A stretch of 64,000 nt of DNA from NCBI RefSeq assembly GCF_030269365.1, contig NZ_BSTF01000016.1:1-64000 (forward strand). Reading direction: 5' to 3'. This document shows positions 27,840 through 36,435 of this stretch, in pieces. Source of the DNA: Lentzea sp. NBRC 102530. Lineage in GTDB: Bacteria > Actinomycetota > Actinomycetes > Mycobacteriales > Pseudonocardiaceae. Below the pieces are notes generated by a model. That model worked only from the letters and a program-made list of their open reading frames with translations. It was not told the origin of the DNA and searched no databases. How positions within the stretch are numbered: the stretch's first letter is position 1; each line of letters opens with the position of its first letter. Both the position numbers and the translations under genes were made by a program.

Positions 27840-30575
27840 ATGCCACGAGGGGAACGACCGCTGGGTCCGGAGGACACCGCGCTGCTGCGGTTCGCCGGTG
27901 ACCTGCGCAGACTGCGGGACCAGGCAGGCAAACCGAGCTATCGGGAGCTGGCGCGGCGGGCGAACTACTCGCCGACCGCGCTGTCCGACGCGGCCGGTGG
28001 GCGGAAGCTGCCCTCGCTCGCCCTGACACTCGCGTTCGTGCGCGCCTGCGAGGCCGACGCCACGCCGTGGACCCGGCGCTGGCGCGAGCTCGCCGCCGAA
28101 CACGCACAGCCGCCGCAGCCCAACGCTCCGTATCCCGGCGCCGAGCCGTTCACCGAGCACGACGAGAAGCGGTTCTTCGGCCGTGAGTGCCTCGTCGAGC
28201 AGGTCGTCGAATCGGTCAAGCTCAAGCCCCTCACCGTCGTCCTCGGCGCCTCGGGCTCGGGCCGCACGTCCCTGCTGCGCGCGGGTCTGGTGCCCGCGCT
28301 CGACGACGCCGTGGTGATCACACCCGGCGAGGACCCGCTGCACGACCTCGCCGAGGCGCTCACCCAGGTCTTCGAGAACACCACCGCGGACGGCCTCGCC
28401 GAGGAGTTCCGCGCGGACCCCGACCACCTGCGGCTGCGGCTGCGCCAGCACCGCCCCGGGCTCGTCCTGCTCGTCGACGACGCCGAACGCGCGCTCCACG
28501 ACGAAGCCTTCCTCGCCGCCGTCACCGGCTGCCCCCACGTCGTGCTCGCGATCCGCGCCGACCACCAGCAGCGCTGGCGGGCCAGGGGCCTCGACGCGGC
28601 CGAGGTCGTCATCGAACCCATGAGCGCGGACCAGGTGCGCCGCGCCATCACCGAACCCGCCGCCAAGATCGGCGCCACCGTCGAGACCGCCGTCATCGCG
28701 CACCTGGTCGCCGACGCCGCGAACCAGCACGCGCTGGCGCTGGTGCAGCAGGCGCTCGTCGAGACGTGGCGGCGCAAGCGCGGCATGACGCTGTCGTTCG
28801 CGGGCTTCGAGGAGTCCGGCGGCGTCGAACACGTCGTGGCGCGGGCCGCCGAGACGTTCTACGAGGGCCTCGACGAGGCCGACCGGCGTGCCGTCCGCCA
28901 GCTGCTGCTGAGGCTGGTTTCCGTGCAGCGCAACGGACTCGCGCAGCGAGGCACCCGCAGACCCGACCTGGACGCGGACCTGCTCGACCGGCTCGCGAAG
29001 GCCAGGCTCGTCACCCTCACCGAGGACGGCGCCGAGCTCACCCACGACACCGCGCTGCGCTGGCAGCGCCTCGCCGGGTGGGTCGACGAGGAACGCGAGA
29101 ACCTCAAGACCCACCAGCAACTCGTCACCGCCATCGAGCTCTGGGAGGCGAGCGAGCGCGACCCGCTGGCGCTCTACCGGGGCGTGCGGCTGCGCAAGGC
29201 CAAGGAACTCGGCGAGTTCCTGACCGCGGGCGAACGCCGGTTCGTCGAGATGAGCACCAAACGCGAGACGCGCCGCTCCACGGCGTTGATCGCGGTGATG
29301 GCCGTGCTGCTCGCACTGGTGCCCGGCACCGTCGTCTACGCGCTCGCGAACGAACGCAAGATCACCGAGATGAACGCGACCGCGCTCGGCGGCAAGGCGC
29401 TGTCGCAGTCGGAGGCGCTGCTGGAGCAACGCCGCCCGTACGCGGACAAGTACGCGCTCGTCGGCTACGAGGTCAGCCCGTCGGCGGAGGCCGAGAAGGT
29501 GCTGCGGCTCGCGAACGCCGTCGCGCGCGGCATCCCGTTCACCGGCACGCCCAAGGACGACGCGGACGTCGTGGTCGGCCCGCGCGGCGACATGGCCGCC
29601 GTGACCGACCAGGACGGCACCGACCGGATGTGGTCGATCGACGAGGACAGGGCGACGCCGGGCAAGCGGTTCGCCGACCGCCACCGGGTCGTGAAGCTCG
29701 CCGAACGCCGTGCCGTCACGCGCGACTTCAACGGTGACGAGCACCTGTGGGCCGTCAACGACGCGGGCGACATCGGCTACCTCACCGCGCTGCCCCGGCG
29801 GTTCCGCACGCTCGACCTCAGCCCGGACGGCTCGCGCCTCGTCGGCAAGGTCGGCGAGGCCGTCGAGATCGGGCTGCCGACGCCGGACGAGTCCGAGCAC
29901 GCCGAGCTCTACGACCTGAGCGACCCGCGCAACCCCCGCAAGCTGCCGATGCCGGTGCGCAACCCGGAGACCGTGGCGCTGAGCAACGACGGCCGCGAGC
30001 TCGCGACGGGCACCTGGGACCCGGCCACCGGTACCACGACGATCGAGTTCTGGCGCATCGGCGGCACCGTCGAGCCGGCGGGCCCCGTGCTGTCGCAGCA
30101 CGTCTACGTCCGCGGCATCACCTACAGCGGGGACGGCCGCTGGCTCGCCGTCGAGCACTCGGCGCCGGAGTCGGTCGTCGAGGTGTGGCAACGGGTGCCG
30201 AGCGGCACGCCCGTGCTGCGTGCCCGGCTCGACACGGCGTTGCGCGCGGGAGCACGTGTGTCGTTCTCCGACGACGGCCGGGTGGCGGTCGTGCGCGACA
30301 ACGTCTTCGAGGTCCAGCAGCTCTACACGACCGACCGCCCGGCGGACCGGCTCGTGTACGTGGTCGGGCACGGCAACTCGATGCGCGCGGTCTACCGGCC
30401 GCAGAACCGCGACTTCCTGGTGCGCAGCGGCGGGCAGGACCCGGAGCTGCTGCCGTACGACCTCGACACCACCCGGATCATCGACCGCATGTGCCACGCG
30501 CAGGACGGCGCTCGGCTGACGGACTCCGAATGGGTGAAGAGCTTCGGCGAAGTGGAGCGCGTGGAAGTCTGCTGA
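27840..30575 (+). CDS. XRE-nSTAND1-TM-WD40 protein, paralogue 3, degenerate NTPase
   Basis: The 911-residue product has the same layout: HTH (RFAGDLRRLRDQAGKPSYRE), nSTAND region, membrane helix near residues 480-501 (LIAVMAVLLALVPGTVVYAL) and a beta-propeller C-terminus ending LTDSEWVKSFGEVERVEVC. The nucleotide site is altered. Walker A reads GASGSGRTSLLRAG, with Arg for the invariant Lys. The Walker B block reads LLVDDAERAL instead of VVDQFEELF, and RADFYG has become RADHQQ. It probably cannot hydrolyse ATP and may act as a regulatory partner or pseudo-switch. The frame is intact throughout, which argues against simple decay. Confidence 0.87.
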   Translation: MPRGERPLGPEDTALLRFAGDLRRLRDQAGKPSYRELARRANYSPTALSDAAGGRKLPSLALTLAFVRACEADATPWTRRWRELAAEHAQPPQPNAPYPGAEPFTEHDEKRFFGRECLVEQVVESVKLKPLTVVLGASGSGRTSLLRAGLVPALDDAVVITPGEDPLHDLAEALTQVFENTTADGLAEEFRADPDHLRLRLRQHRPGLVLLVDDAERALHDEAFLAAVTGCPHVVLAIRADHQQRWRARGLDAAEVVIEPMSADQVRRAITEPAAKIGATVETAVIAHLVADAANQHALALVQQALVETWRRKRGMTLSFAGFEESGGVEHVVARAAETFYEGLDEADRRAVRQLLLRLVSVQRNGLAQRGTRRPDLDADLLDRLAKARLVTLTEDGAELTHDTALRWQRLAGWVDEERENLKTHQQLVTAIELWEASERDPLALYRGVRLRKAKELGEFLTAGERRFVEMSTKRETRRSTALIAVMAVLLALVPGTVVYALANERKITEMNATALGGKALSQSEALLEQRRPYADKYALVGYEVSPSAEAEKVLRLANAVARGIPFTGTPKDDADVVVGPRGDMAAVTDQDGTDRMWSIDEDRATPGKRFADRHRVVKLAERRAVTRDFNGDEHLWAVNDAGDIGYLTALPRRFRTLDLSPDGSRLVGKVGEAVEIGLPTPDESEHAELYDLSDPRNPRKLPMPVRNPETVALSNDGRELATGTWDPATGTTTIEFWRIGGTVEPAGPVLSQHVYVRGITYSGDGRWLAVEHSAPESVVEVWQRVPSGTPVLRARLDTALRAGARVSFSDDGRVAVVRDNVFEVQQLYTTDRPADRLVYVVGHGNSMRAVYRPQNRDFLVRSGGQDPELLPYDLDTTRIIDRMCHAQDGARLTDSEWVKSFGEVERVEVC

Positions 30576-30655
30576 ACCGCCGCGTTGTGGGGGAACAACG
30601 CGCAGTTGCCCGAGCACGCATTGTGAACTGGAGATCCACTCTCTAGGGTGACCGA

Positions 30656-31399
30656 GTGCGTGCGTTCACAAGGGGACTCATCGGCATAGCCGGGTTCCTC
30701 GCGCTCTGGGAACTTCTGGGGCGCTCTCCCCTCATCCCCGCTCACGCGCTCCCGCCACCGTCCGCAGTGATCGGTGAGCTCGTGACGCAATTGACCTCTC
30801 CCGAATTCATCAGTCACGTCGTGGCAACGGTTTTGGCGGTGCTGATCGCGATCGGGATCGCCATCGCCATCGCGGTGCCGAGTGGACTCGTTCTCGGCAG
30901 CGTCCCCGCCGTCCGGCACGCGACCCGCGCCGTGATCGAGTTCCTGCGCCCGATCCCTTCTGTGGCACTGATTCCGCTCGCCCTCGTGGTGCTGGGCTTC
31001 GGCCCGGAAACGAAGATCACGCTCGCGGTCTACGCCGCGCTGTGGCCGATCTTGTTCAACACCATCTACGCGCTCGACGAACTCGACCCGCTGCTCGTCG
31101 AGACGTCCAGGGTGTTCGGCACCGGCCGGGTGGGCGTGCTGTTCCGCGTCGCGCTGCCGAGCGCGTTGCCGTTCGTCCTCACCGGAATCAGGCTCGCCGC
31201 GACCACCGCTCTGATCGTCATGGTCAGCGTGGAACTCATGGCGGGCGCTCAGATCGGACTCGGCTACTTCATCATGGAGGCCCGCAGCGGACCGGGCCGG
31301 ATGGACCAGGTGCTGGTCGGCACCGTGGTCGCGGGCGTCATCGGCGTCCTGCTGAACAGCGGTCTGGAGCGCATCCGCCGGCGTTGGGTGGCCTGGTGA
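30656..31399 (+). CDS. ABC transporter permease, TauC/SsuC type
   Basis: The 247-residue BPD-type permease has about six membrane helices. It carries an EAA-like loop near residues 140-165 (YALDELDPLLVETSRVFGTG) that couples to the ATPase. The family imports nitrate, taurine, sulfonates, thiamine precursors or aromatic acids. GTG 30656 lies just after a -10-like TAGGGT (30643-30648), so the mRNA may have almost no leader. The stop overlaps the second permease. Confidence 0.9.
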   Translation: MRAFTRGLIGIAGFLALWELLGRSPLIPAHALPPPSAVIGELVTQLTSPEFISHVVATVLAVLIAIGIAIAIAVPSGLVLGSVPAVRHATRAVIEFLRPIPSVALIPLALVVLGFGPETKITLAVYAALWPILFNTIYALDELDPLLVETSRVFGTGRVGVLFRVALPSALPFVLTGIRLAATTALIVMVSVELMAGAQIGLGYFIMEARSGPGRMDQVLVGTVVAGVIGVLLNSGLERIRRRWVAW

Positions 31400-32163
31400 A
31401 CAAGTTCCTTCAACGGTGGACCGTGTTCGCCGGCCTGATCGTGGTGTGGCAGGTCTTCGGCGTGTGGGCCGACGACCCGTTCTTCCCGCCGCCGTCCGAG
31501 ATCGTGACGGCCGCGTGGGAGTGGTGGGTGCTCGAACCGGAGAACGTCACGGAGCACATCCTGCCGTCGATCGGCAGGCTGCTGTCGGGCTGGGCGATCG
31601 CGTCGGTCATCGGCGTCGCGCTCGGCCTGATGCTCGGCCGGTCGGACCGGGCGATGGAGTACGCGGGCCCGTTGCTCGTGTTCCTGCGCTCGATCCCGCC
31701 GCCCGCGCTGGTGCCGGTGTTCCTGCTGCTGTTCAAGGCGGGCACGTCGATGCAGCTCGCCACGATCATCTTCGGCGTCATCTGGCCGGTGCTGCTCAAC
31801 AGCGTCGACGGGGCCCGTTCCGTCGACGTGACCAAAGTGGACACTTCGGCCGTCTTCCGGATCCCGCGCTACCAGTGGGTGCTCGGAGTCGTTCTGCCCG
31901 CGGCCTCCCCGAAGATCTTCGCGGGCCTGCGGGTGTCGTTGTCGCTCTCCCTGGTGCTGATGGTCATCTCCGAGCTCGTGGGCACGGACAACGGCATCGG
32001 TTCGCAACTCATGACGGCACAGCGCGAGTTCGACTACACGCGCATGTGGGCCGGGATCGTCCTGCTGGGCGTCCTGGGCTACGGACTCAACACCGTGTTG
32101 CTGGCGGTGGAACGCAGGGCTTTGGCATGGCAACCGAGGAGCAGGGATGAGCAACATGCTTGA
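31396..32163 (+). CDS. ABC transporter permease, second TauC/SsuC-type subunit
   Basis: The 255-residue permease has six predicted helices and an EAA-like loop (SVDVTKVDTSAVFRIPRYQW). It starts VNKFLQRWTVFAGLIVVWQV at a GTG that overlaps the preceding stop (GTGA); the frame further left is a shadow. Two different permeases in one operon imply a heterodimeric membrane channel, whereas most TauC systems use a homodimer. Confidence 0.9.
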   Translation: MNKFLQRWTVFAGLIVVWQVFGVWADDPFFPPPSEIVTAAWEWWVLEPENVTEHILPSIGRLLSGWAIASVIGVALGLMLGRSDRAMEYAGPLLVFLRSIPPPALVPVFLLLFKAGTSMQLATIIFGVIWPVLLNSVDGARSVDVTKVDTSAVFRIPRYQWVLGVVLPAASPKIFAGLRVSLSLSLVLMVISELVGTDNGIGSQLMTAQREFDYTRMWAGIVLLGVLGYGLNTVLLAVERRALAWQPRSRDEQHA

Positions 32164-32947
32164 GGTGGCCGACCTGGGCCACACCTACGGCGACTACGAG
32201 GCCATCGGTGGCCTCACGTTCACGGTGAAGGCCGGCGAGCTGGTCTGCGTGGTCGGACCGTCCGGCTGCGGCAAGTCCACCTTGCTGCGCACCATCTCGG
32301 GGCTGATCAAGCCCTCCCGCGGCGACGTCACCCTGAACGGCTCCCACCTCGCGGTGGTGTTCCAGGACTACTCGCGCTCCCTGTTCCCGTGGCTCACGGT
32401 GCAGGGCAACGTCGAGTTCCCGCTCCGCAAGCTCCCCCGAGCCGAACGCCGCAAGCGCGCGGCCGAGGCGCTGGAGTGGGTGGGACTGTCCGGCGCGGCC
32501 AAGAAGCGCCCGTGGCAGCTCTCCGGTGGCATGCAACAGCGGGTGGCGATCGCCCGCGCCCTGGCCTACCGGCCGGCGTTGCTGTTGATGGACGAGCCGT
32601 TCGCCTCCGTGGACGCGCAGACCCGGTTCGAACTGGAGGACCTGTTGCTCCGCGTCCGCCGCGAACACGACACGACCGTTCTCGTCGTCACGCACGACAT
32701 CGACGAGTCGGTGTACCTGGGTGACCGCATCCTGGTGCTGTCCACGTCGCCCGCGCGGCTGGTGGCGAACCTGGAGGTGCCGCTGCCGGCGGACCGCGAC
32801 CAGGTCACCACGCGCACCGACGAGACGTTCGTGGAGCTGCGGTCGAAGGTGGCCCGGCTGCTGAACGTCGGTGGCAAGCCCGCGATGGACGTCGACAAGT
32901 GGGCGGCGGCGGAGCGCGAATCCCTGAGCGAGACCGTCTCCAGCTGA
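32147..32947 (+). CDS. ABC transporter ATP-binding protein, TauB/SsuB type
   Basis: The 266-residue ATPase has Walker A VVGPSGCGKSTLLRTISG, a Q-loop in VVFQDYSRSLFPW, the signature LSGGMQQRVAIARALA, Walker B LLLMDEPFASVD and the H-loop VVTHDIDE. It energises the two preceding permeases. It overlaps the second permease by 17 bases and has GAGGAG upstream of ATG. The likely binding protein is the lipoprotein at 35411, beyond iniB-like and pobA genes. Confidence 0.93.
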   Translation: MSNMLEVADLGHTYGDYEAIGGLTFTVKAGELVCVVGPSGCGKSTLLRTISGLIKPSRGDVTLNGSHLAVVFQDYSRSLFPWLTVQGNVEFPLRKLPRAERRKRAAEALEWVGLSGAAKKRPWQLSGGMQQRVAIARALAYRPALLLMDEPFASVDAQTRFELEDLLLRVRREHDTTVLVVTHDIDESVYLGDRILVLSTSPARLVANLEVPLPADRDQVTTRTDETFVELRSKVARLLNVGGKPAMDVDKWAAAERESLSETVSS

Positions 32948-32980
32948 CAGAAGTCTGAAAGCTTTACAGGAACGTAAAAA

Positions 32981-33021
32981 GCACTGAGGGCCCCGACCGT
33001 CGCGGTCGGGGCCCTCAGTGC
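32981..33021. terminator. Bidirectional intrinsic terminator
   Basis: An 18-base perfect stem, GCACTGAGGGCCCCGACC (32981-32998) with GGTCGGGGCCCTCAGTGC (33004-33021), has a 5-base loop. On the minus strand TTTTT follows, so it is a strong terminator for the IniB-like gene. On the plus strand GTTTCT follows and it terminates the ABC operon. Confidence 0.92.
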
Positions 33022-33027
33022 GTTTCT

Positions 33028-33055
33028 CAGTGCTGACTGGAGGCTGTCAGCACTG
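33028..33055. terminator. Second hairpin in the convergent gap
   Basis: CAGTGCTGAC (33028-33037) and GTCAGCACTG (33046-33055) form a perfect 10-base stem with an 8-base loop. It lies 7 bases from the stronger terminator and shares CTCAGTGC with it. It is probably an auxiliary terminator. Confidence 0.6.
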
Positions 33056-33138
33056 TTGTGGGGAGACGGCCGCCCATCGCCCGGGGGCAGGGCTCAGAGC
33101 GTCCGATCGAGGTCCCCTGGAGCCGACCAGAGCTCGTT

Positions 33139-33888
33139 TCAGAGGTGCAGGTCGATGTCGCCGTTGCCGATGCCGCCGTCGAGCACGTCGATGTCGCCGA
33201 GCTTCACGTCACCGATGACCTGGCCGAGGTCGGTGTGCACGTCGCCCACCTGAGCGACGTCCTGGACGATGTTGCCGGTGACGTCGCCGGTGATGTCACC
33301 GGAGAGGTTGTCGGTCACGTCGAGGACGTCCTTGACGTCGATGTCCGTCGCGCCCAGCACGTCCTTGACCAGCACGTCGGAGTCCACGACGTCCTTGACG
33401 AGCACGTCGGTGTCGAGGTCGCCGACCACGTGGGACACGTCGGTCACGTTCTTGACGTCCACCACGTCGGTGACCTTGGAGACGACCGAGTTGTCGGTGA
33501 CGTCCGCGACGATCTCGTTGGCGTTCGCGACGTCCAGCGTCTTGGTGATGTCGCCCAGGCCGCCGAAGTCCGTGACCAGCGCGGTGACGCCGGAGACGCC
33601 CGCGACGTCGGTGATGTGCGTGACGCCCTCGATGTTGCCGGTGATGAGCTTGAGGCTGTCAACGGCGGTGAGGTCACCGGCCTCGACCAGGACCTTGTCG
33701 ACGGCGTCGATCTTCACGACGGACGCGCTGTCGAGCACCAGGGGCAGGATCTCCTGCACGTCGACCGGGGAGATGTCACCCAGGCCGGCCGCCTCCAGGG
33801 CGCCTTCCGGGTCGAGCTGGAACGCCTCGCGGGCGTCCAGGTCGCCGAGCAGGTTGAGAGTGAAGTCGTGCAGCGTCTGGGTGCCCAT
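33139..33888 (-). CDS. IniB N-terminal-domain protein with Asp-Val-Thr repeats
   Basis: The 249-residue protein begins with an IniB-type N-terminal domain (residues 1-50; LHDFTLNLLGDLDAREAFQL and ALEAAGLGDISPVDVQEILP). The rest is a low-complexity array in which D, V, T and L alternate (DVTDVVDVKNVTDV, DITGDVTGNIVQDV), predicted as beta-strand repeats. In mycobacteria IniB is encoded in the cell-wall-stress-induced iniBAC operon; no dynamin-like iniA or iniC is adjacent here. There is no signal peptide. AGGAG stands 11 bases before ATG. The export route and role are unknown. Confidence 0.85.
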   Translation of the reverse strand: MGTQTLHDFTLNLLGDLDAREAFQLDPEGALEAAGLGDISPVDVQEILPLVLDSASVVKIDAVDKVLVEAGDLTAVDSLKLITGNIEGVTHITDVAGVSGVTALVTDFGGLGDITKTLDVANANEIVADVTDNSVVSKVTDVVDVKNVTDVSHVVGDLDTDVLVKDVVDSDVLVKDVLGATDIDVKDVLDVTDNLSGDITGDVTGNIVQDVAQVGDVHTDLGQVIGDVKLGDIDVLDGGIGNGDIDLHL

Positions 33889-33915
33889 GGAAACTCAAGC
33901 TCCTGTAGGTGGATC

Positions 33916-33957
33916 GGGGGATGTCGTGATGAACCGTATGGATGAACGACATCCCCC
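33916..33957 (-). promoter_or_regulatory. Long perfect hairpin between pobA and the IniB-like gene
   Basis: GGGGGATGTCGT (33916-33927) and ACGACATCCCCC (33946-33957) form a 12-base perfect stem with an 18-base loop. On the minus strand it ends 28 bases before the IniB-like start codon and follows pobA. It may be the pobA terminator or a leader structure controlling the IniB-like gene; there is no U tract. Confidence 0.55.
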
Positions 33958-34063
33958 GGCATCGGGAGTTGGCCCCAAACCGTGACCCTGCGAGATCCCT
34001 AGGGGGTTGCACTCACTCGTTAGGGGACACGGGAATTCACCCCAGAGGGTCGACTTTTCACCC

Positions 34064-35233
34064 TCATGGACCTACGTAGTTCTCCGCGAAGGTCGCGCGG
34101 TAGGCGGGGGACTCGGCCAGGTGCTCCAGCCTCGCCTGGGCCAACCGTCCGAAGAAGGGAGAGCTCACATCGGTGTGGATCATGTTCACCATCCACTGCG
34201 AGAACTCCTGGGCCCTCCAGACCCGGCGCAGGCAGTCCTCCGAGTAGGTCTTGAGCCCGGTCTCGGATCCGGTGGCGTAGAAGTCGATAAGTGCACGTCC
34301 GAACGTTGCGGCGTCGTTCATGGCGAGGTTCATGCCCTTGGCGCCGACCGGGGTGATGATGTGTGCTGCGTCACCCAACAGGTACAGCCGGCCGTAGGAC
34401 ATCGGCTCGACCACGTGGCTGCGCATGTCCAGCACGCGCTTCTCGATGATCTTTCCCTCGGTCAGCGCCCAGGTCGAGTTGTGCAGTGCGAAGCGTTTGT
34501 GGAGTGCTTCCCAGACCTGTTCATCGGACCAATCCGAGGCTTTGGTTCCGACCGGCACCTGAAGGTAGAAGCGGGACACCGACGGCGACCGCAACATGTG
34601 ACCGGCGAATCCATCTTCGTGCAATGCATAAATGATGGCTTTAGTCGACGGAGGGGCTTCCGCGAGAATGGCGAGCCACTCGATCCCGTGCTGGTGGGTA
34701 AATTCTGAGAGCGCTCCCACAGGAATGGACGGGCGGCTCACGCCGTGGAAGCCGTCGCACCCCGCCACGAAGTCGCTCGTGATGGTTTCCCTGGTGCCGT
34801 CCGCGCTGGTGAAGGCCACTGCGGGGGACGACGACGTCAGGTCTCCCAGCTCGACGTCGCTGACCTCGAACCGGATGTCACCTCCTCGCGCCAGAAATCC
34901 CCCGATGAGGTCCTTGACCACTTCCTGCTGCGGGTAGACGTAGTGTTCGCGTCCCCCATACAGGTCGCTGTAGGACACCTGGAAGGACTGGCCGTTGACG
35001 CGGAATTCACACGTTCCGTGACGGTCTGCTTCCATCAGCAAACGATCTGCCAGACCGAGTGACTCCAACATGGTCACGGAGCGGTGCTCCAGGACTCCCG
35101 CCCGTGGCCGGGTTTCCACATGGGTGCGACTAGCTTTTTCGAGCACAACGCAGTCGATACCTGACTGCTGGATCAAGTTTGCCAAGGTCAGACCGGCCGG
35201 CCCTGCGCCGATGACGGTCACGGGACGCTTCAC
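34064..35233 (-). CDS. pobA: 4-hydroxybenzoate 3-monooxygenase
   Basis: The 389-residue FAD-dependent hydroxylase converts 4-hydroxybenzoate to protocatechuate with NAD(P)H and O2. The FAD fingerprint is VTVIGAGPAGLTLANLIQQ, then the PobA-specific TRPRAGVLEHRSV. The DG motif is VAGCDGFHGVSRPS and the GD motif LYLLGDAAHIITPVGAKG. Substrate-site and following segments SRFYLQVP and ASDWSDEQVWEALHKRF match PobA. The GTG start was chosen because AGGAG lies 8 bases upstream and length equals known PobA; an upstream extension to 35314 is unlikely. No protocatechuate-cleavage genes are nearby. Confidence 0.92.
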   Translation of the reverse strand: MKRPVTVIGAGPAGLTLANLIQQSGIDCVVLEKASRTHVETRPRAGVLEHRSVTMLESLGLADRLLMEADRHGTCEFRVNGQSFQVSYSDLYGGREHYVYPQQEVVKDLIGGFLARGGDIRFEVSDVELGDLTSSSPAVAFTSADGTRETITSDFVAGCDGFHGVSRPSIPVGALSEFTHQHGIEWLAILAEAPPSTKAIIYALHEDGFAGHMLRSPSVSRFYLQVPVGTKASDWSDEQVWEALHKRFALHNSTWALTEGKIIEKRVLDMRSHVVEPMSYGRLYLLGDAAHIITPVGAKGMNLAMNDAATFGRALIDFYATGSETGLKTYSEDCLRRVWRAQEFSQWMVNMIHTDVSSPFFGRLAQARLEHLAESPAYRATFAENYVGP

Positions 35234-35307
35234 TTGGGGTTCTCCTAGCCCTAGACCTGCTGTGCTTAGATGCTCACCGCAGGTAGTGGACTGGAACCTG
35301 CTCGTGT

Positions 35308-35358
35308 CGGTCAACTGGGGTCTTTTGGAGCAGCATCATTACTCTGAGTGGTTGACCG
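35308..35358. promoter_or_regulatory. Distant inverted half-sites in the pobA-lipoprotein divergent region
   Basis: CGGTCAAC (35308-35315) and GTTGACCG (35351-35358) are perfect inverted copies 35 bases apart, about three helical turns between them. GCAGGT (35279-35284) and ACCTGC (35296-35301) form another pair nearby. They may bind a regulator controlling both divergent genes. Confidence 0.4.
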
Positions 35359-35410
35359 GCGCGGCCTTTCCCCGCAACGACGACACCGCTCCGACAGGAG
35401 AGTGCTCCCG

Positions 35411-36430
35411 ATGACTCGAAGAGTCCGCCGCATCGCTATCCGTGGCATCGCCCTCGCCACGCTGCTCGCCACGGTGGCGAGCTGTAGCGCTCTGGGCGGC
35501 AAAGAGCAGGCGCCCGCGTCCGATGCTGCGAGCAGCAGCGGTCCGGTCGAGAAGGCCAAGATCACCCTCGGGGTTCTGCCGATTCTCGACGTGGCGTCCG
35601 TTCACGTGGCGATCAAGCAGGGCTTCTTCAAGGCCGAAGGCCTCGAAGTCGACCTGAAGGTCATCCAGGGTGGCGCCGCGGCCATCCCCGGCCTGGTCAG
35701 CAAGGAGCTGGACTTCACGTTCGGCAACTGGGTCTCGTTCTTCGCCGCCCAGTCGAAGGACGCCGCCAAGGCGGTCGACGGAATCAAGCTCATCTCCGAC
35801 GGCTACCAGGCGAAACCCGACATGTTCCTGATCTTGGCGGCCGGGGACTCCGCCATCAAGAGCCCGGCGGACCTCGCGGGCAAGACCATCGCGATCAACA
35901 CGTTCAAGAACATCGCGGAACTCACCGCGAAGGCCACGCTCGAGGCCGCGAACGTGGACGTGAGCACGGTCAAGTTCAAGGAGATGCCGTTCCCGGACAT
36001 GCAGGCGGCGGTCCAGAACAAGACCGTTGACGCGGCCTTCATGGTCGAGCCGTTCATCACCCGCGCGCAGCGCGCCGCCGGTCAGATCAAGGTGCTGGAC
36101 GCGGCGTCCGGCCCGACCGACAACATCCCGATCGCGGGCTACGCCACCACTGGTGCCTTCGCGAAGGAGAACCCCAAGACCGTCGCCGCCTTCCAGCGCG
36201 CGATGGCCAAGGGCCAGGCCGCTGCGACCGACCGTCCCACGGTCGAGCCGCTGCTCGTCGAGTACGCCAAGGTCGACAAGGAAACCGCAGGTCTTGTCCA
36301 CTTCGGCGCGTTCCCGACGACGCTCGACGCGACGCGCCTGCAGCGCGTCGTCCAGCTGATGCAGCGGTACCAGATGCTGGACAAGGAGCTCGACGTCAAG
36401 CCGATGCTCATCCAGCCCTCCGGTAGTTGA
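35411..36430 (+). CDS. NMT1/TauA-type ABC substrate-binding lipoprotein
   Basis: The 339-residue lipoprotein has a signal peptide with basic residues (MTRRVRRIAIRG), a hydrophobic core and lipobox VASC at about residue 26. The mature protein has an NMT1-type periplasmic-binding fold (ITLGVLPILDVASVHVAIKQ, GGAAAIPGLVSKELDFTFGN). It delivers a ligand to a TauBC-type transporter, most simply the one encoded at 30656-32947. Divergence from pobA suggests an aromatic acid ligand, which is an inference. ATG 35411 has AGGAG about 9 bases upstream; the frame before it is a shadow. Confidence 0.92.
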   Translation: MTRRVRRIAIRGIALATLLATVASCSALGGKEQAPASDAASSSGPVEKAKITLGVLPILDVASVHVAIKQGFFKAEGLEVDLKVIQGGAAAIPGLVSKELDFTFGNWVSFFAAQSKDAAKAVDGIKLISDGYQAKPDMFLILAAGDSAIKSPADLAGKTIAINTFKNIAELTAKATLEAANVDVSTVKFKEMPFPDMQAAVQNKTVDAAFMVEPFITRAQRAAGQIKVLDAASGPTDNIPIAGYATTGAFAKENPKTVAAFQRAMAKGQAAATDRPTVEPLLVEYAKVDKETAGLVHFGAFPTTLDATRLQRVVQLMQRYQMLDKELDVKPMLIQPSGS

Positions 36431-36435
36431 CGAAC

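Noticed and set aside
27702-30617. 971-residue minus-strand open frame opposite nSTAND gene 3
   Set aside because: It is a shadow of a gene with clear HTH, NTPase and WD40 similarity to its neighbours; it has no domain of its own.
33058-33945. Plus-strand 295-residue frame opposite the IniB-like gene
   Set aside because: It reflects the D/V repeat in reverse; the minus strand has the IniB domain and an RBS.
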